DNA of 64,000 nucleotides from Cycas panzhihuaensis (taxonomy: Eukaryota; Cycadophyta). Location of the stretch: assembly GCA_023213395.1 (NCBI GenBank), contig CM041465.1, positions 164,493,741-164,557,740 of the forward strand. The letters run 5' to 3'. The notes under the pieces are model-generated. The model did not search any database. It was not told the DNA's origin and worked only from the letters and a program-made list of their open reading frames with translations. Of this stretch, positions 10,242 through 23,342 are shown piece after piece. The translations under genes and the position numbers were made by a program. Positions within the stretch are counted from its first letter, which is position 1. The number at the start of each line of letters is the position of its first letter.

Positions 10242-11019
10242 CTAGCTGTGATAGGGTTTGAGTTTACTGCCCTTGACCATTTCAGGTAGTAGTTGGCCGG
10301 CTAGTTTCTTCAACTGGATGGTGCCATTCTTGTACACCTTCTCAATCATATATGGGCCTTTCCAATGCATTTTTAATTCTCCCTGGGGTGTTTGGGATTT
10401 GTTGTTGAATCGCCATACCTGTTTACCCTTTTTGAAATACAATGTCTTAACATGGCAGTCGTGCTTTGTCATTTTTTGCCTTTTCCTTGGTATGGTATGT
10501 TTTGTTGGTTTTTTCTTATGGTCCCTTAACTGATCTTCCCCCTTGCCATTATGACTTGTAGTATTGTGGCTCTCAGAATTGTTGTTATTATCCATGTCAC
10601 TAAAAGAGAGTAAATTGCAACGAAAAGAATGTGGGTCAATTTCACAAGATTCTCGCATCTAATAATTTATAAATCTTTGTACCCTCTTCATCAGAAGAGC
10701 TATCAAGGTGAAATTCTTTGTAATGATTGGTCTCATTCTCGTGCAAATTGTTCATGGTGTGTACTTCCTTTGTTGTTTGATACTTGTTTGTTTCTTCAAA
10801 TGTCGATGATGTCTCATCACTGGCAATTGTTGTGCTCGAGGCATTGTCTAGGACCATCTTGATTGAATATTTTCTTTTCCCCAACATCGGAAGGACCACT
10901 TCACTTCCTCCATCGACAATGATGTTTTGCAATGTGATTCCTATAATACTCTTATTGACTGAACGGTCAAGGTCATATGAAGGTTTGACCTTGTTCAGAT
11001 TTTGTGTAGCTTCCATTGG
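10242..11019 (-). pseudogene. Element A protease remnant and integrase C-terminal tail
   Basis: The protease starts with IIVDGG but jumps straight to EVVLPMLG. The core between these points, present in element B, is deleted. A frameshift at about 10655 leads into RESCEIDPH, then a basic region and FKKGKQVWRF...GPYMIEKVYKNG...LKPYHS, an integrase C-terminal domain without its catalytic core. The tail is open to its natural end, unlike in B. Element C inserted just upstream at GTGTA, separating this part from gag at 17487. Confidence 0.65.
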
Positions 11020-11024
11020 GTGTA

Positions 11025-11940
11025 TGATCCCAAAGTAGAGCTTAATTGGTGAAAAAAATCAATTACCAACCTTTCTCCTTGAGATCCTGAGAGTTAGTGT
11101 AGAAATCCCAATAACATCAAAACAAGAATGAACCCACAAAAGGAAATTCTACACCAAATCATTTATACTTGCCATTGCTCCAAATGTAATAAGAGTAATA
11201 CTTTTATTAAACTATAAAAATCTCTATTTAATGGCGGAGAAAACAACTAGCAAAAGAATGGTCAAGTTACAAGGAATAAATGATACAATTATACCATAAG
11301 GGGGCCTCCAACCCTCCAAGTGCTTCCCCAAGGATGCTTTCCAAGTCAAGCGTCTTTCACATTCAAGAACCAAGTCTCCAACCACATAAATGAGCTCAAG
11401 AGGGCTCAATTTATAGAAAGAAACACAAATTGCATGTTTAACAAGTGGCAATTATGCAAGTATAACCACTAACAACCAGAATGCATGTTGTCCAAGTGGC
11501 ATTCATGCAATTATGAAAAGTTGCAGCTTGGTACCTAGGGTTAATGAACTCCAATTCGTCTCAAATTTGGTACATGTATAGGTACACATGTCCCCTTCAG
11601 TTCCTCAAAATTTTAGCTCATTTAGATATCATTTGACTGCATTTTCATTGATTTAATAATAGTATGTATTTGTTGTTTTTCTGTTAGTTGTGGGATCAAT
11701 TTTCTACAAAACAAGGCTTGAAATCTAATCAAATGATATTTTTTGAACCCCACCTTTTGCGCACATGTAGTGGGATGTGTCTTCTTCCTTTCCACAAAAT
11801 TTCCTATTAGTTTGACATCATTTGGCCCTATCTCTTTTAGTTATGCCAATGCCTAGAATTTTCTGCCTCCTCTAGACATATCGTAGATCCTCCTAGCATT
11901 TTCTGCCTCCTATAGACATATGGTAGATCCTCTTGGATCA
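11025..11940 (-). repeat. 3' LTR of element C
   Basis: It is the same length as its partner at 16566-17481. A TATA-like CTATAAATTG lies on the minus strand near 11410. Near the end is a short internal repeat (a TTTCTGCCTCCTATAGACATA-type unit occurs twice, about 11856-11930). Confidence 0.92.
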
Positions 11941-11980
11941 TGGCTCCCCTTCCTTGGAAAACAGCATACTCCTGTTTGGC

Positions 11981-14900
11981 TTAGAATTGGAGATGGGGGA
12001 AGCATTGTTCTCCTTGTTGCCTACTAAACCACTTGGCCTTACTAGGCAATTGTCCTGCTACTCCAATCTTGAAAGATTCATGTGTCTTATGTCTTATTTT
12101 GGTGGATTTTCTCTCCAAGATACAATCTTCCTTGAAAGGCTCCTCACTTTCCAAATACAAGTCATCAACTAAAGGTAAAGTGAACTGGTCCTACTCCTCA
12201 TCTAGCATGGAGGGCTTAAAAAATTTTAAATATTCAGCATTTACTACTAAATATATTTGCATATAAGGTAGAAGATCAAGTTGGAAAGCATTGCCACCTA
12301 CTTTTCTCAAAATCTTGAATGGACCATACCTTATAGGTTTGAGTTTTTTGCCTTCTTCTTTTAACCTCTCCTTGCTCAAGTATAACCATACCAAATCTCC
12401 TTCTTGAAAAGTACACTCTTGCCTATGCTTGTCATGTCTTTCCTTGTACTTTTGTTGAGTTCTTAGAAGTTGATCATGTACTTGTTTGTGGACTTTTTGA
12501 ATCTTCTCCAAGTATCTTAAAGCCTTGTCATGCTCCTCCTTCTCTTTGACGGATCCTCCCTTAGCTTGTATGGAAAACTCTAAGTCAAATGGACTTTGAG
12601 GCAAGTATCCCAAACAAACTTCAAAAGGTGCTTTAGAGTGTGATGCATGCATTACCCTATTAAATGCAAATTGTAGAAAAGCCAATGATTCATCCCAAGT
12701 CTTTAGATGCTTGGAATTGTATCCCCTCAATAAATGTACCAAAGTTCTGTTCACTACTTCGGTTTGTCCATCTATTTGAGGATGGAGACTTGTACTCCTC
12801 TTCAATTTGGTATCCATCATCTCCCATAGTGTCTTCCAAAATGATAAAAGGAATCGAGTGTCCCGATCTGAAATGATGGAAGAAGGCAAGCCAAAATTCT
12901 TCCATACATGCTCAAAGAATAACTCAGCTGCCCCTATTCCTGTGATTGTCTTCTTATAAGGTATTAGATATATCATTTTGTTGAACCTATCTACAACAAC
13001 AAAGAGATAGTCATGTCCCTTCCTAGTCATGGGAAGTCCCCCTAAGAAATCAATGGAGATACTTTCTCAAGGCCTAGTGGGAATAGGAAGTGGTGTATAC
13101 AATCCTAATTTTCTAGAAGAAGTATTACACATTACACATCCTTTTACATATTTTTTTACATCATTTTGCATTTTTGGCTATACAACATATCTTCTCAAGT
13201 TTGCTAAAGTCTTCTCTATACCAAAGTGACCAGCTACTTTAGAAGTGTAGGCTTCTCTAAGCCACTTGATCTTTTCTCCTTTTAATGGAACATAGAGCTG
13301 CTCCCCTTTGAAAAGTAGACCATCCTTCCAAGCAAGCTGGGAAGGTCTTCCTTTCGCTAGGTTCTCTAATTCTTCCTTCAAGGCTTCATCTTTATGGTAC
13401 AAGTTTTTATACTCTTCATGATGCATTGGCTCCACCTGCAAACTCATAAGAGAACTACAAACAAAAGCAGAAGAAGAAGTGGAACAAGGTGGTCTAGATA
13501 ACATATCAGCAATTTTGTTAGTAGATCCCTTTTTTTACTTAATTACAATATTGAATTGCTGTAAATAATTTATCCACTTCATGTGTCTTGCTTGTTGTAA
13601 TTTACTTTGGGTTTGCAAAAATTGAACAGGCTTATGATCGGTATGAACTACAACCTCTTTTCCAAGTAAGTAGGACCTCCAATGCTTGCATGCTTGATGT
13701 AGTGCGAACATTTCTCGATCATATGTTGGGTAGTTTTTCACTTGAGGGGTGAAGACTTCCGAATGGTAAGCAATAGGCTTCTCATCTTGAATAAGGACAA
13801 CTCCCATTGCATTTCCACTTGCGTCAGCTTCTACTTCAAAAGGCCTTCGCAAATTTGGCATTGCCAAAACCGGTGCTTCACAAATTTTCTTCTTTAAAAG
13901 AAGAAAAGCCTTTTCCTCCTTGGAACCCCAAGTAAACTTTTTACCAACTTTTGTCAATCCATGTAGAGGTGTTGCAACCTATGAGAAATAAAGAATAAAC
14001 TTTCTCAAGTATTGACAAGCTCCTAAAAAACTTCTCACCTCTGTGGTGTTTGTTGGCCTAGGTCATTTGAGATGGCTTGAGTCTTGAGTGGATCGATGCT
14101 CAACTTTCCTCCTCCAAACACAAAACCTAAGAAGACCAAGTTCTCCTTGCCAAATTCACACTTCTTCACATTAAGCTTCAAATGATGCTTAGCCAAAGTC
14201 TTCAAAACTTCTTCTATGTGCTACAAATGTTCCTCCCATATATTGCTAAAAATCAAAATGTCATCAAGATAGACAACAAAATTATCCAAGTAAGGCCTTA
14301 ACACTTCATTCATTAGCCTCATAAATGTTGCAGGAGCATTACACAATCCAAAAGGCATAACCATCCATTCAAAGAGTCCTTGCTTTGTTTTGAAGGCCGT
14401 CTTCCCTGTGTCCTCCTCTTCGACCCTAACTTGGTGATAACCACTTTTCAAATCCAACTTAGTAAAATAACAAGCATGCTAAATTTGACCAAGCAAATCA
14501 TCTATGCGAGGCAAAGGGTAGCGATTTTTAATTGTAATTTTATTCAAAGCACGAAAGTCTACACACATTCTCCATCCTCCATCCTTCTTAGGCACCAAGA
14601 CAATTGGTGACCCACAAGGTGAACATGAAGGTCTTATGACCCCTTGATCAAGCAACTCCTCAACTTGCCTCTTTATCTCATTATTGTCTACAATGGAGTG
14701 CTTATACAAAGCAACATTAGGCAATGGTGCATCTCCTACAAGAGTGATTTCATGCTCTATCTTTCTCTTTGGTGGTAGCCCATCAACATGTTGAAATAGA
14801 ATGTCATACCTTGTCTTTAACTCCTCAATTTGTTGCATTTGTTTAGGTGATATAAGAAGAGTGTGAGTAGAAGAGCCTCCTTCATCTCTTAGCTCTTCTT

Positions 14901-16521
14901 TTCTCCTTACCATTAAGATGATGAATTTACCACATGCATTGATCATCCTTTTTGCTTGAGTGGCTGAAATTAATGTCATCTTATCTAAGTGCTTCTTTGT
15001 GGCCTTTATGATGAAGCCCTCGTTATCCTTCATCAAGTTATACTTTCTCTCCCTTCGATAGAAGAGTGCATCTCGATCCCACAAGTAGGGACTCCCAAGC
15101 ACAACATGGCATACATCTAATGGTACCACATCACATATCACTTCATCAACAAAAACATTAGTGATGGAAAATTTAAGTGTACATTGCTTTGATATTTGCA
15201 TTTCAACATCTTTATGGATCCAACCAAGAGGATATAGGTGAGGGTGAGGAGTAGTTACCAACCCAAGGCTCTTTACCAAACTTTCCGAGATCAAATTCTT
15301 TTGGCTCCCCGGATCTATAATGGCACCAATAATATTATTTCCTACTTGAAGCTTCAAGTGAAATAGTTCCTCCCTTGTAGCATCATCTCCATAATTTGTA
15401 AGTAGAGTAACCTTCTCTTCTTCTCCTTCACTTTGAATCTCCACCTCAGAAAGTAGTGCTTTGCCTTTTTCCTTCTTTCTTAATTCCATATCCTTGATAT
15501 GCTTTGGCTTTAGCTCTGGATGCAACTTCCAACACTTTGCTGCAACATGACCACTAATATCACAATGCTCACAATAGTTAGAACTTTTAACAAAATTAGT
15601 TCTTTTCTTCTTTCCTTCTTGCCTTTTAGATGAGTGCAATTTAGGATTCTTTTCATACTTATTAGAAGTAAAAGTAGAATATTTAGACATGAACGCATGT
15701 TTCTTGCTTTTACTTTCTATTGCAATAGCCATTTTACTTGCTTCTCCAATGGATTGAACCTTAAAAAGCCTTAGTTCCTTCCTTATGTATTCATATAATC
15801 CTCCAATGAATTTCATAAGAGTGTTATGTTCATCCATATTAATACCAAGTAGCATGCCATGCCTAAAAAATAAAGAAGTATAGTCTTGGACACATACACC
15901 TCTCCCTTGGCGTAAATATTGCCAAGTGACCCATTGGTCTTCCTCATGACCTATGGGGTAGTATTGCTTCTTTATTACTTTCTTAAAATCCATTTATGAG
16001 AAAGAAGATACATCACGAGTCTTCAAATATGCATTCCACCATGTCAATGCATATTTACACAACTTGAGCCTAGCAAATGAAAGCTTTTGAGCATTACTAT
16101 AAGCATAAATTGTGAAGTAGATTTCAAGTTGATCTAACTAATGATCCAACTTTTCAACATTTACCTCTCCATCATAAGTTGGAATATCCAACGTTGCCTC
16201 CACCTTGAAGGTTTGATGAGATGAAGTACCCTTGCTTTTTTCAAATGAGTGCTTTAAGGTCTCCTCCTCTTCCTCTTCATGGTTGTGGTCATATGTGGAT
16301 CCTCCTTCAACTTCCTTCTCTTTGCCTTTGCCCTTGACTAGAGGTAGAAGTTGGGTCATCATTTGCATCAAGACTTCTACATTCTTCTCAAGCTTCTCAA
16401 ATCTAATTTCTCCATCTTCTTTTTCAGCCATGGTGCTTAGATTCTTTCTTTGTCTTCTTGGTGATTGCAACACAAGAAAAGCTTTTCCTTTCTCTTGGTA
16501 TCCTTTCCTTGTCTGTACCAT
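11981..16521 (-). pseudogene. Element C gag-pol polyprotein (stops and one frameshift)
   Basis: One frame runs from the ATG at 16521 through gag, protease, RT, RNase H, integrase and a C-terminal chromodomain-like segment. Visible motifs in order: an acidic gag N-terminus; zinc knuckle [14 protein letters not shown] at about 15570; protease with IDPGSQ in place of DSG/DTG at about 15310; RT with [18 protein letters not shown] and catalytic [11 protein letters not shown] at about 14265; RNase H with EADASG at about 13830; integrase HHCC, then DFLGGLPMT, SDRDTRF and HPQIDGQTEVVNR. Stops break it at about 16137, 15994, 14478, 14218, 13534, 13177, 13065 and 12190, and one frameshift lies between 13958 and 14220. 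Several stops are TAG or TGA where the family has Gln or Trp. The element must once have encoded everything for transposition. Confidence 0.85.
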
Positions 16522-16547
16522 TTAAGTCCCTACAACAAAGATCACAT

Positions 16548-16559
16548 GCTCTGATACCA
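16548..16559 (-). other. Primer-binding site of element C
   Basis: The minus strand reads TGGTATCAGAGC, complementary to the 3' end of plant initiator tRNA-Met. It lies six bases inside the 5' LTR. Confidence 0.85.
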
Positions 16560-16565
16560 AAAATA

Positions 16566-17481
16566 TGATCCCAAAGTAGAGCTTAATTGGTGAAAAAAAT
16601 CAATTACCAACCTTTCTCCTTGAGATCCTGAGAGTTAGTGTAGAAATCCCAATAATATCAAAACAAGAATGAGCCCACAAAAGGAAATTCTATACCAAAT
16701 CATTTATACTTGCCATTGCTCCAAATGTAATAAGAGTAATACTTTTATTAAACTATAAAAATCTCTATTTAATGGTGGAGAAAACAACTAGCAAAAGAAT
16801 GGTCAAGTTACAAGGAATAAATAATACCATTATACCATAAGGGGGCCTCCAACCCTCCAAGTGCTTTCCCAAGGATGCTTTCCAAGTCAAGTGTCTTTCA
16901 CATTCAAGAACCAAGTCTCCAACCATGTAAATGAACTCAAGAGGGCTCAATTTATAGAAAGAAACCCAAATTGCATGTTCAACAAGTGGCAATCATGCAA
17001 GTATAACCACTAACAACCAGAATGCATGTTGTCCAAGTGGCATTCATGCAATTATGAAAAGTTGCAGCTTAGTACCTAGGGTTAACGAACTCCAATTCGG
17101 TTCAAATTTGGTACACGTATAGGTACACATGTCTGCTTCACTTCCTCAAAATTTTAGCTCATTTGGATATCATTTGACTGCATTTTCATTGATTTAATAA
17201 TGGTATGTATTTGTCATTTTTCTGCTAGTTGTGGAATCAATTTTCTACAAAACAAGGCTTGAAATCTAATCAAATGATAGTTTTTGAACCCCACCTTCTG
17301 CACACATGTAGTGGGATGTGTCTTCTTCTTTTCCACAAAATTTCATATTAGTTTGACACCATTTGGCCCTATCTCTTTCAGTTATGCCAATGCCTAGTAT
17401 TTTCTGCCTCCTGTAGACATATGGTAGATCCTCCTAACATTTTTTGCCTCTTATAGACATATGGTAGATCCTCCTGGATCA
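16566..17481 (-). repeat. 5' LTR of element C
   Basis: It pairs with 11025-11940 and is followed by the second GTGTA copy (17482-17486). Confidence 0.93.
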
Positions 17482-17486
17482 GTGTA

Positions 17487-19600
17487 TCTTTCTTTCTTTA
17501 ATCCATTTGATGACTTTCCCTAATGGGATGGTTAAATTTAATTGATTCACCAAATCTTCCATTAATAATAATTTTTGTAGGAATTCCTCCATTTTTGAGT
17601 TCCCTCTTGGGTTCTCTTGTAATGTTGGTTCCTCCATTTTCTTATTCTTTCTTCTGTACACCTGTTTCACCTATGGCTTCCCTAGGGGTAGTGATTTGAG
17701 TCCTTCCTACGTGGCTTCCTCCAATGTTTTTTTCGCGGCGGCAAAACGATCAATTTCTATCTTAGGGTTAGGATAATCATCTTCGTTTCTTCGATTTTAT
17801 AAGTTTAACATTTTTTGGAGATTCGAGTATGATTGTTACTCCATATAAGGCTTTTCCCTTGCCCTTGCATTCTTTAGTGTTATGAGTGCTCAGATCACAA
17901 TTCTTGCACAAGTATGGGCACTCTTTTTGAATTTTCACTATTGGACAATCTGACTTCCAGTGTCCATACTCCAAACATATTAAACGTCTGCCCAACAGAG
18001 GTTTTCTTCTTGGGTTCTCTGATTGGGTCTGGGTTGTATATATTGTACGAGTGTTCATATTGTTTCTTCCTCACCCTCTCCCCTAGGCATTGGAACCTCT
18101 AATGTTAAAATCACAATCACATGTGTTGTGTGTTCCTTGGTCGCAGATATGGCACCAAGCATTTTGTTTTGAATTCCTTGCATTACATTTGCATTCCTTA
18201 GTGGTATGGGTGCTTTCTTCACAAATATAACACCATTTCCCTATCAGAGGTTCTTTTCCTTGATGTGTTTTGGAATCCTCCCTCGGATTGTCTTGTTGTA
18301 ATTTTAGCCTTACTACTTCTTTCCTTAAGGCTTCTACTTCTGTGCTTTCTTCTGTCTTTGTCATTTGGAAGAGAGGTCTATTCAAATTCTGAGTTTTCAG
18401 CTCATTGATCTCCTCTTGTAATCTCATCACTAGAGGGTCATATGCTATCCTTTTCGTGTCTGTCTCCTTTTTGAAATCCAAGGCCAACTCTTGTGCATGC
18501 TTGTATGATTTCAATGGGTGGGATGCCATTGCATTCCTTAACTTAGTGTTTAATCCATTTACGAAAAAAGTGCGCATGCTTAAATCCGTAATTTTCTCAT
18601 TGTTGGTCATGGCGACAACAATCATGTCTATTCTATTGATATAGGTCAAGACTGACTCTCTGGGTTTTTGCTAGATTTCTCTCAATGTTAATTCGATGAT
18701 ATCATTGTTTCTATACTTCAAAAATCTTGTTTCAAACCCTTTTTTGATTTCACTCCATGATTTATTCTGGTCTAGTTGCTTGTACCATGCTAATGGTACA
18801 CCTCTTAGTGAGTATGCGAATCTTTCTTTGATTTCACCTTCATCCGTAATTTTCTCGAGGTTAATCAATCTTTGGAATAAATAGATATGTTCTGCAGCAT
18901 CGGTCGAGTCATCGAAGATGAGTTTCCCAAACTCCCTATGATGCACTATTGTAAGTTTCTCTTTCTCTTCTTTCTTTTGAGGTGGAACTGTTATTTTCTT
19001 TTCGGGGAACTTCTTATAAAGTCTCCTTGGTGGCATTTCTTCCCTGCTATTCTCCTTCCCAAATAAAGGATTATGTATTGGCGATTTTAGTTGAATAATC
19101 CCTGGTACTCCCGGTATTTCTACTACTACCAGAGTTGTTATTATATATGACTGATCTCCATTTCCTTCTGGTGGATCTTCAAAAAGTTGTCTAATCAAGT
19201 GGTTTTCCCAATGTGCCTAGGGACCCTCCTCCATCTTTTCCTCGTTACCACTCAGGTCCTTCGGAGTAGAGTCCAAGCTTTGTTCCATTTCAGGATTATT
19301 AGTTTCTTCTTCCTCTTGTTTCATCTCCTTCCCTTCATTATAATATGTTATTGGAGCAAGTGTGATTGACATGGGCTCCCCTTGGCCTCTATTTTCTATT
19401 CCTCCTGGTGTTTAGGCTCCACTTGCCTTGGATCCTTCCATTGACTCATTCTGGCCTTCGTTCTTTTTAATACTTAATCTCCTTGCTCTCCTCATTTTCT
19501 TTTCTCGGGACCATCTTAGGGCTCTTTGTCTGCTTGATTCTGGTATCTCCAAAGGTTTTGCTTGTGGCTCTTCTATCTTCGAAGGTCGTTTAGGTGGCAT
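17487..19600 (-). pseudogene. Element A gag
   Basis: It starts at MPPKRPS (19600), identical in layout to B. A basic N-terminus, then a gag domain at about 19100-18500 (GVPLAWYKQLDQN, FVNGLNTKLRNAM), then zinc knuckles WCYICEESTHTTKEC, WCHICDQGTHNTCDC, CLEYGHWKSDC and CKNCDLSTHNTKEC. In the third knuckle the second Cys has become Tyr/Glu context (CLEYG). The last 60 codons before the insert are a helical Leu-rich stretch homologous to the region before the B protease. Frames switch several times and a TAG lies between the gag halves (about 18670), so it is inactive. Element C cut the reading frame at 17482. Confidence 0.72.
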
Positions 19601-19733
19601 TGGAAGGTCCCCCTGGCTGTCTGGGCTTAGTTAGAGCCTGCCATCACTGTGACAGCCAGGGTGACTTGTTTTTTGCACATGAATTTTTCGGTTTCTCTTC
19701 CTTCTGCTTAGTGGACTTAGGCAACGGAACCAA

Positions 19734-20455
19734 TGTTGACTTATAAATCTGCTCCTACTACAAATTCTCACTTGTCAAGGGTTTCCACTGTAGTCTAGGG
19801 TGTGTGCAGGTAGTCAACATATATATTCTTTAATTGATCATCCTCATAAGCCCACAATTCACATACATTCCACACACATTCCACAATAGGTACACATACT
19901 TATTCACGTAACTCTTTGTATTACATTAGACAATAGTCAGAATTACATCAATTGGGGTCCATTCGGTCTTGACTGGTTAATCGTACCAAATCAGGAACTG
20001 TTGGAGCTCACTAACTCGGCTTTCACACCCATTCCCATAATTGGATATGCTTAAATACACTATACATTCTTGTTTTGGAACGGTTGCACCTACGGTTGCA
20101 ACCATTCCTTTTCCGGAATGGATGCGTGTTCAGCCCATAACCATGCTTCATTAGGCTCTTAATACATTCTCTAATTTGTACAGTTGTCCACGTGTCTCAT
20201 GTGTTTCATCCACCGTTCCTCTGCTGGGCCGGAACCATTCCTTCTTCCATTCGATGCGTTTCTGCATTCCTCGTGCATTCCTGCGTATAGCATGCATTCT
20301 TGTAATGGAATGGACTATGTTTTGTGCATTGTTTCATCCATTCCCTATTCTGAATGCATGTCGAGTGGTAGCCCTACAAAATACCCATTGTTTTGTCTGT
20401 TATTTATCATGCATTCCCTCTAACGTATGCATGGGTGTCAATTATAATTGCAACA
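19734..20455 (-). repeat. 5' LTR of element A
   Basis: It pairs with 1226-1944. A primer-binding site TTGGTTCCGTTGCC (minus strand, 19720-19733) abuts it directly. Confidence 0.9.
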
Positions 20456-20460
20456 AGCAC

Positions 20461-20727
20461 TTTAAGGAAATTTCTTTTAGTCTTGCAATGAGACAAATAG
20501 ATCGACATTGTAACCACAATAGATAGAGATACAAAGAAATATTCTTCTTTGCCTACAGATTTGAAATAGAAACCAAAATATCTATCTATCTATATATATA
20601 CATATATATTCAGCATTCAATTAAGAAGAAAAAAATCAAAATTATATTTTGAATTGAGAGAGCAATAAGTCCTTTGGATTGCCTTTGTATGGCGAAGGTT
20701 GTCATTAAAGAGGAGCAGCAACAACTA
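20461..20727 (-). mobile_element. Leader of copia-type element H (middle part)
   Basis: This is host sequence between the insertions of A and D. No gene is seen. It includes a short TATC/TA microsatellite (about 20580-20610). It joins 1225 on one side and 38072 on the other. Confidence 0.5.
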
Positions 20728-21134
20728 TGTAGCGGGCCCAAATCTCCAACAACAGTTACCAGTAATAATCATAGACATTCACAACAAACTTCATGCATTT
20801 AACAATAGCAATCCTTCATAATATTCAATTTAGCAAGCATATAAATCATTCATTCAATAGTAGATATATTGATAATAATGGTAATGGAGCAATAATAATA
20901 ACAGAGTAACCATAACAAAACCCAATATAATATCCAACAATTGCAACCCTCTTCAAGGCAGGAGCAATGTTCCAATAGGCACAAGGCCCTAATGGTGCAG
21001 AGCCGTTTTCCAAGTATAATAGATTCTCCAAGATTAAATTACAAATGATCAAGGCTTTTATATTTATAGCCTCTATTTTCTCTTTCAAAACCATCTCCTA
21101 AATTCTCTCTCTGCAAAAAGTTGACTTCATATTC
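20728..21134 (-). repeat. 3' LTR of element D, first part
   Basis: It aligns with 37589-37960. A TATA-like TATAAATAT/TATAAATAG lies on the minus strand near 21060. The LTR is interrupted by element E at 21135 and resumes at 32438. Confidence 0.85.
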
Positions 21135-21354
21135 TGATGTGGTGCACAGAGACAAAGAAGAGAATGCCCCTGATGAAGGAATGTAAAAAATGCTAATGAT
21201 CTTTGTATTGAATCTAAATATATGAGTGTGGTATTTGCATGAGAGACACTTGTCGATCATGCATCTCCTTTCTATTTATATAGATAATCAAAAAAAGGAA
21301 GAATAAAGAATAGGAAAGAATAAGAAATAAAGAACAACGAATAATGACTACTCA
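21135..21354 (-). repeat. 3' LTR of element E
   Basis: It matches 32223-32437. A TATA-like TATATAAATAG lies on the minus strand near 21285. Confidence 0.85.
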
Positions 21355-21599
21355 TCAATTCCTCCCTGCTGAGAGGAAATTGTCCCCAATTTCTATTGAA
21401 AATAGGGAAAAGAATGGAGGAAGTCTGCTTTAGAGATCCACTTGGCTTGTGTGGGTCGAGTTCCTTTCCAGCCAACGAGGTAAGTTGTGATAAGTCGTTG
21501 ATTGGTGCACCACTATTTAGTGTCCAACAAAGTATCTTCCTGTAGAGGTGGTTGAAAATTAGGAATTGTACCTGATGGGTGTGTGGGATTGGGTTCAAT

Positions 21600-22865
21600 T
21601 TCTAATTATGGGGGACCATACAAATTTAGTTGGTTGATGTTGACAACATTGTGGATTCCCAGCTATACAAGTAAGTCAAGTCCATAAGCATTAGGGCTGA
21701 CTTCTTGAAGAATGGTGTAAGGTCTAAACTTGATAGGTTTGAGCTTGTGATGATGTTTGAATCATTGTTGGTTAAGATGGAGCCAAACCATGTTGCCGAC
21801 ATTGAAGTTGGTTGAGACTTGATGTTGATCATGTTAAGTCTTGTAGTTTTCCCACATTTGCTATAGTATCTATTGAACTGATATGTGTAGGTGCAACAGA
21901 TGCTTAATGAAGCTCGTGGCCTTTGTTGTTCCTTGTCTTCATGCTTGATAGCTAGAAATGGTAATGCTAAGGGAAGCTCAAATGGATCTAGTGGCTGGCA
22001 ACCATAGCAAGCCTTGAATGGCGAATGCCCATTTGATTTGTAGACTGCTTGATTGTAGTTGTGGTGAACATGGTGAAGATGCACGTCCCATTACTTATTG
22101 TAATGTTGGGAAATTCTGAGGGCCTGAGCCAACATCTTATTAACCACTTCGATCTGGCCATCAATTTATGGATGGAATGATGTGGAGAATTGGAGCTAAC
22201 ATCTAAGCATCTTCCATAGGGATTACCAAAAGTGGCTCAAAAAATTGATTGCCCCTATCTGAGATAATGGAAAGTGGTAACCCAAAGAGAGTCCATACAT
22301 GTTGGAAAAATAGAGCAGTCATTTGTGGGGTGAAGATCCCTTTTTACATGGTATGAAGATGGCCATTTTGGAGAATCAACAAACAATGACAAAGATGTAG
22401 TCATTGTCATGTTGTATGGTGGGTACTCTGCTGAGAAAATCCATTGAAATTGATTCCCATTACCTAGTTGGGACGGGTCATGGCTGGTAAAGATCGAGCT
22501 TTTTGTTGGTTGCCTTAGATTGGTGCATAGGAAGCATCGTCGAAGGTATGCTTTGACCATTTTCTGCACAGATGCCTAGTAAAAATAATGCTATAAATGT
22601 TGAAGAGTCTTGTGAGTCCCAAAATGACTGCTGTAGGAGGATGAGTGAGCTTCCTTGAGAAGCTGTTGTCATGGAGTGCCACTAGGTCCACAAAGATTGT
22701 TGCATTTGTACAACAATTCATCCTTAATGTGGTAATCCAAGTATGGTTCTTAATTGATGATTGTTGGTTGAGCTAATGCCTCCATGATAGGCCAAAATTG
22801 AGGATCTTCCATGTAGAGATTCTTCCAATTGATATAAGAAATAAGGTGGTTGTCGATTAGTGTAG
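21600..22865 (-). pseudogene. Element E integrase remnant
   Basis: Fragments read in several minus-strand frames. They include a zinc-binding HHCC region (KAYLRRCFLCTNLRQ), a region matching the catalytic core in broken frames, VYKSNGHSPFKACYG, and a C-terminal NVGNMVWLHL...FRPYTIL tail. Many stops and shifts are present. The part upstream of 22865 was separated from RNase H by element F. Confidence 0.65.
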
Positions 22866-23342
22866 TGTAATAGTTCTTTCACCTAAAAGGATAGAAGTAG
22901 GATAGAATAGGGCTAAATTTCGCAGATAATAAAACACAAACTGGCAATTTCATATACAAGAAGTACAGAGTAGATGAATACCTCTGAATATAAATCAATT
23001 ACAAGTGCAGAATATGATGTTAACTCAATACAAAAGTACAAATAGAAGTTCAAGAATTACCAACACAACTTGCAATAATCACCAAGCCCTTTGAGGCGAG
23101 GATCCTCCTCAGAAATACAACCCGAAGGCCGAAAATCTGTAGCTGCTTTAAGGCCGAATTTGAGAAGAAACACTTCACAAAAATGATGATGATGAATGAC
23201 TTCAAAGATCCCTATTTACAAGTGATCAAATTGGGACATAATGAAGTCGGTTAGGACAAGAAGAGATGCGCCCAAAATAACTACTAGAAATCGGCCACAG
23301 CAAGTACATAGAGGTTGGCCAGACTCTAATGGGGTCACTTCA
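22866..23342 (-). repeat. 3' LTR of element F
   Basis: It pairs with 27912-28377. It ends CACTTCA next to a purine-rich tract of the element strand (plus strand AGTTCCCCCC). Confidence 0.9.

Larger units (their letters stand above)
11025..17481 (-). mobile_element. LTR element C: Ty3/gypsy, nearly complete gag-pol
   Basis: Two 916-bp LTRs (11025-11940, 16566-17481) have matching ends TGATCC...GGATCA, and a perfect GTGTA duplication lies on both sides. The element has an iMet primer site, one fused gag-pol frame with chromodomain-like end, and a purine tract AAGGAAGGGGAGCC next to the 3' LTR (11941-11956, read on the minus strand). The LTR copies differ only at scattered bases, so it is one of the younger insertions here. 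It sits inside element A. Confidence 0.95.
1226..20455 (-). mobile_element. LTR element A: non-autonomous gag-protease family, carries B and C
   Basis: The element is bounded by LTRs of 719 and 722 bp (1226-1944 and 19734-20455) that start TGTTG and end CAACA. It is flanked by a perfect AGCAC duplication (1221-1225, 20456-20460). Coding remnants read on the minus strand, so the right LTR is the 5' LTR. Without its two inserts it is about 5.2 kb. It encodes gag, a gutted protease and an integrase C-terminal tail, but no RT or RNase H. Element B sits near its 3' end and C sits between gag and protease. A and B are relatives: gag, zinc knuckles, protease, tail and accessory frame all align. Confidence 0.92.

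Noticed and set aside
20580-20612. TATC/TA microsatellite
   Set aside because: Too short and ordinary to be of interest by itself.
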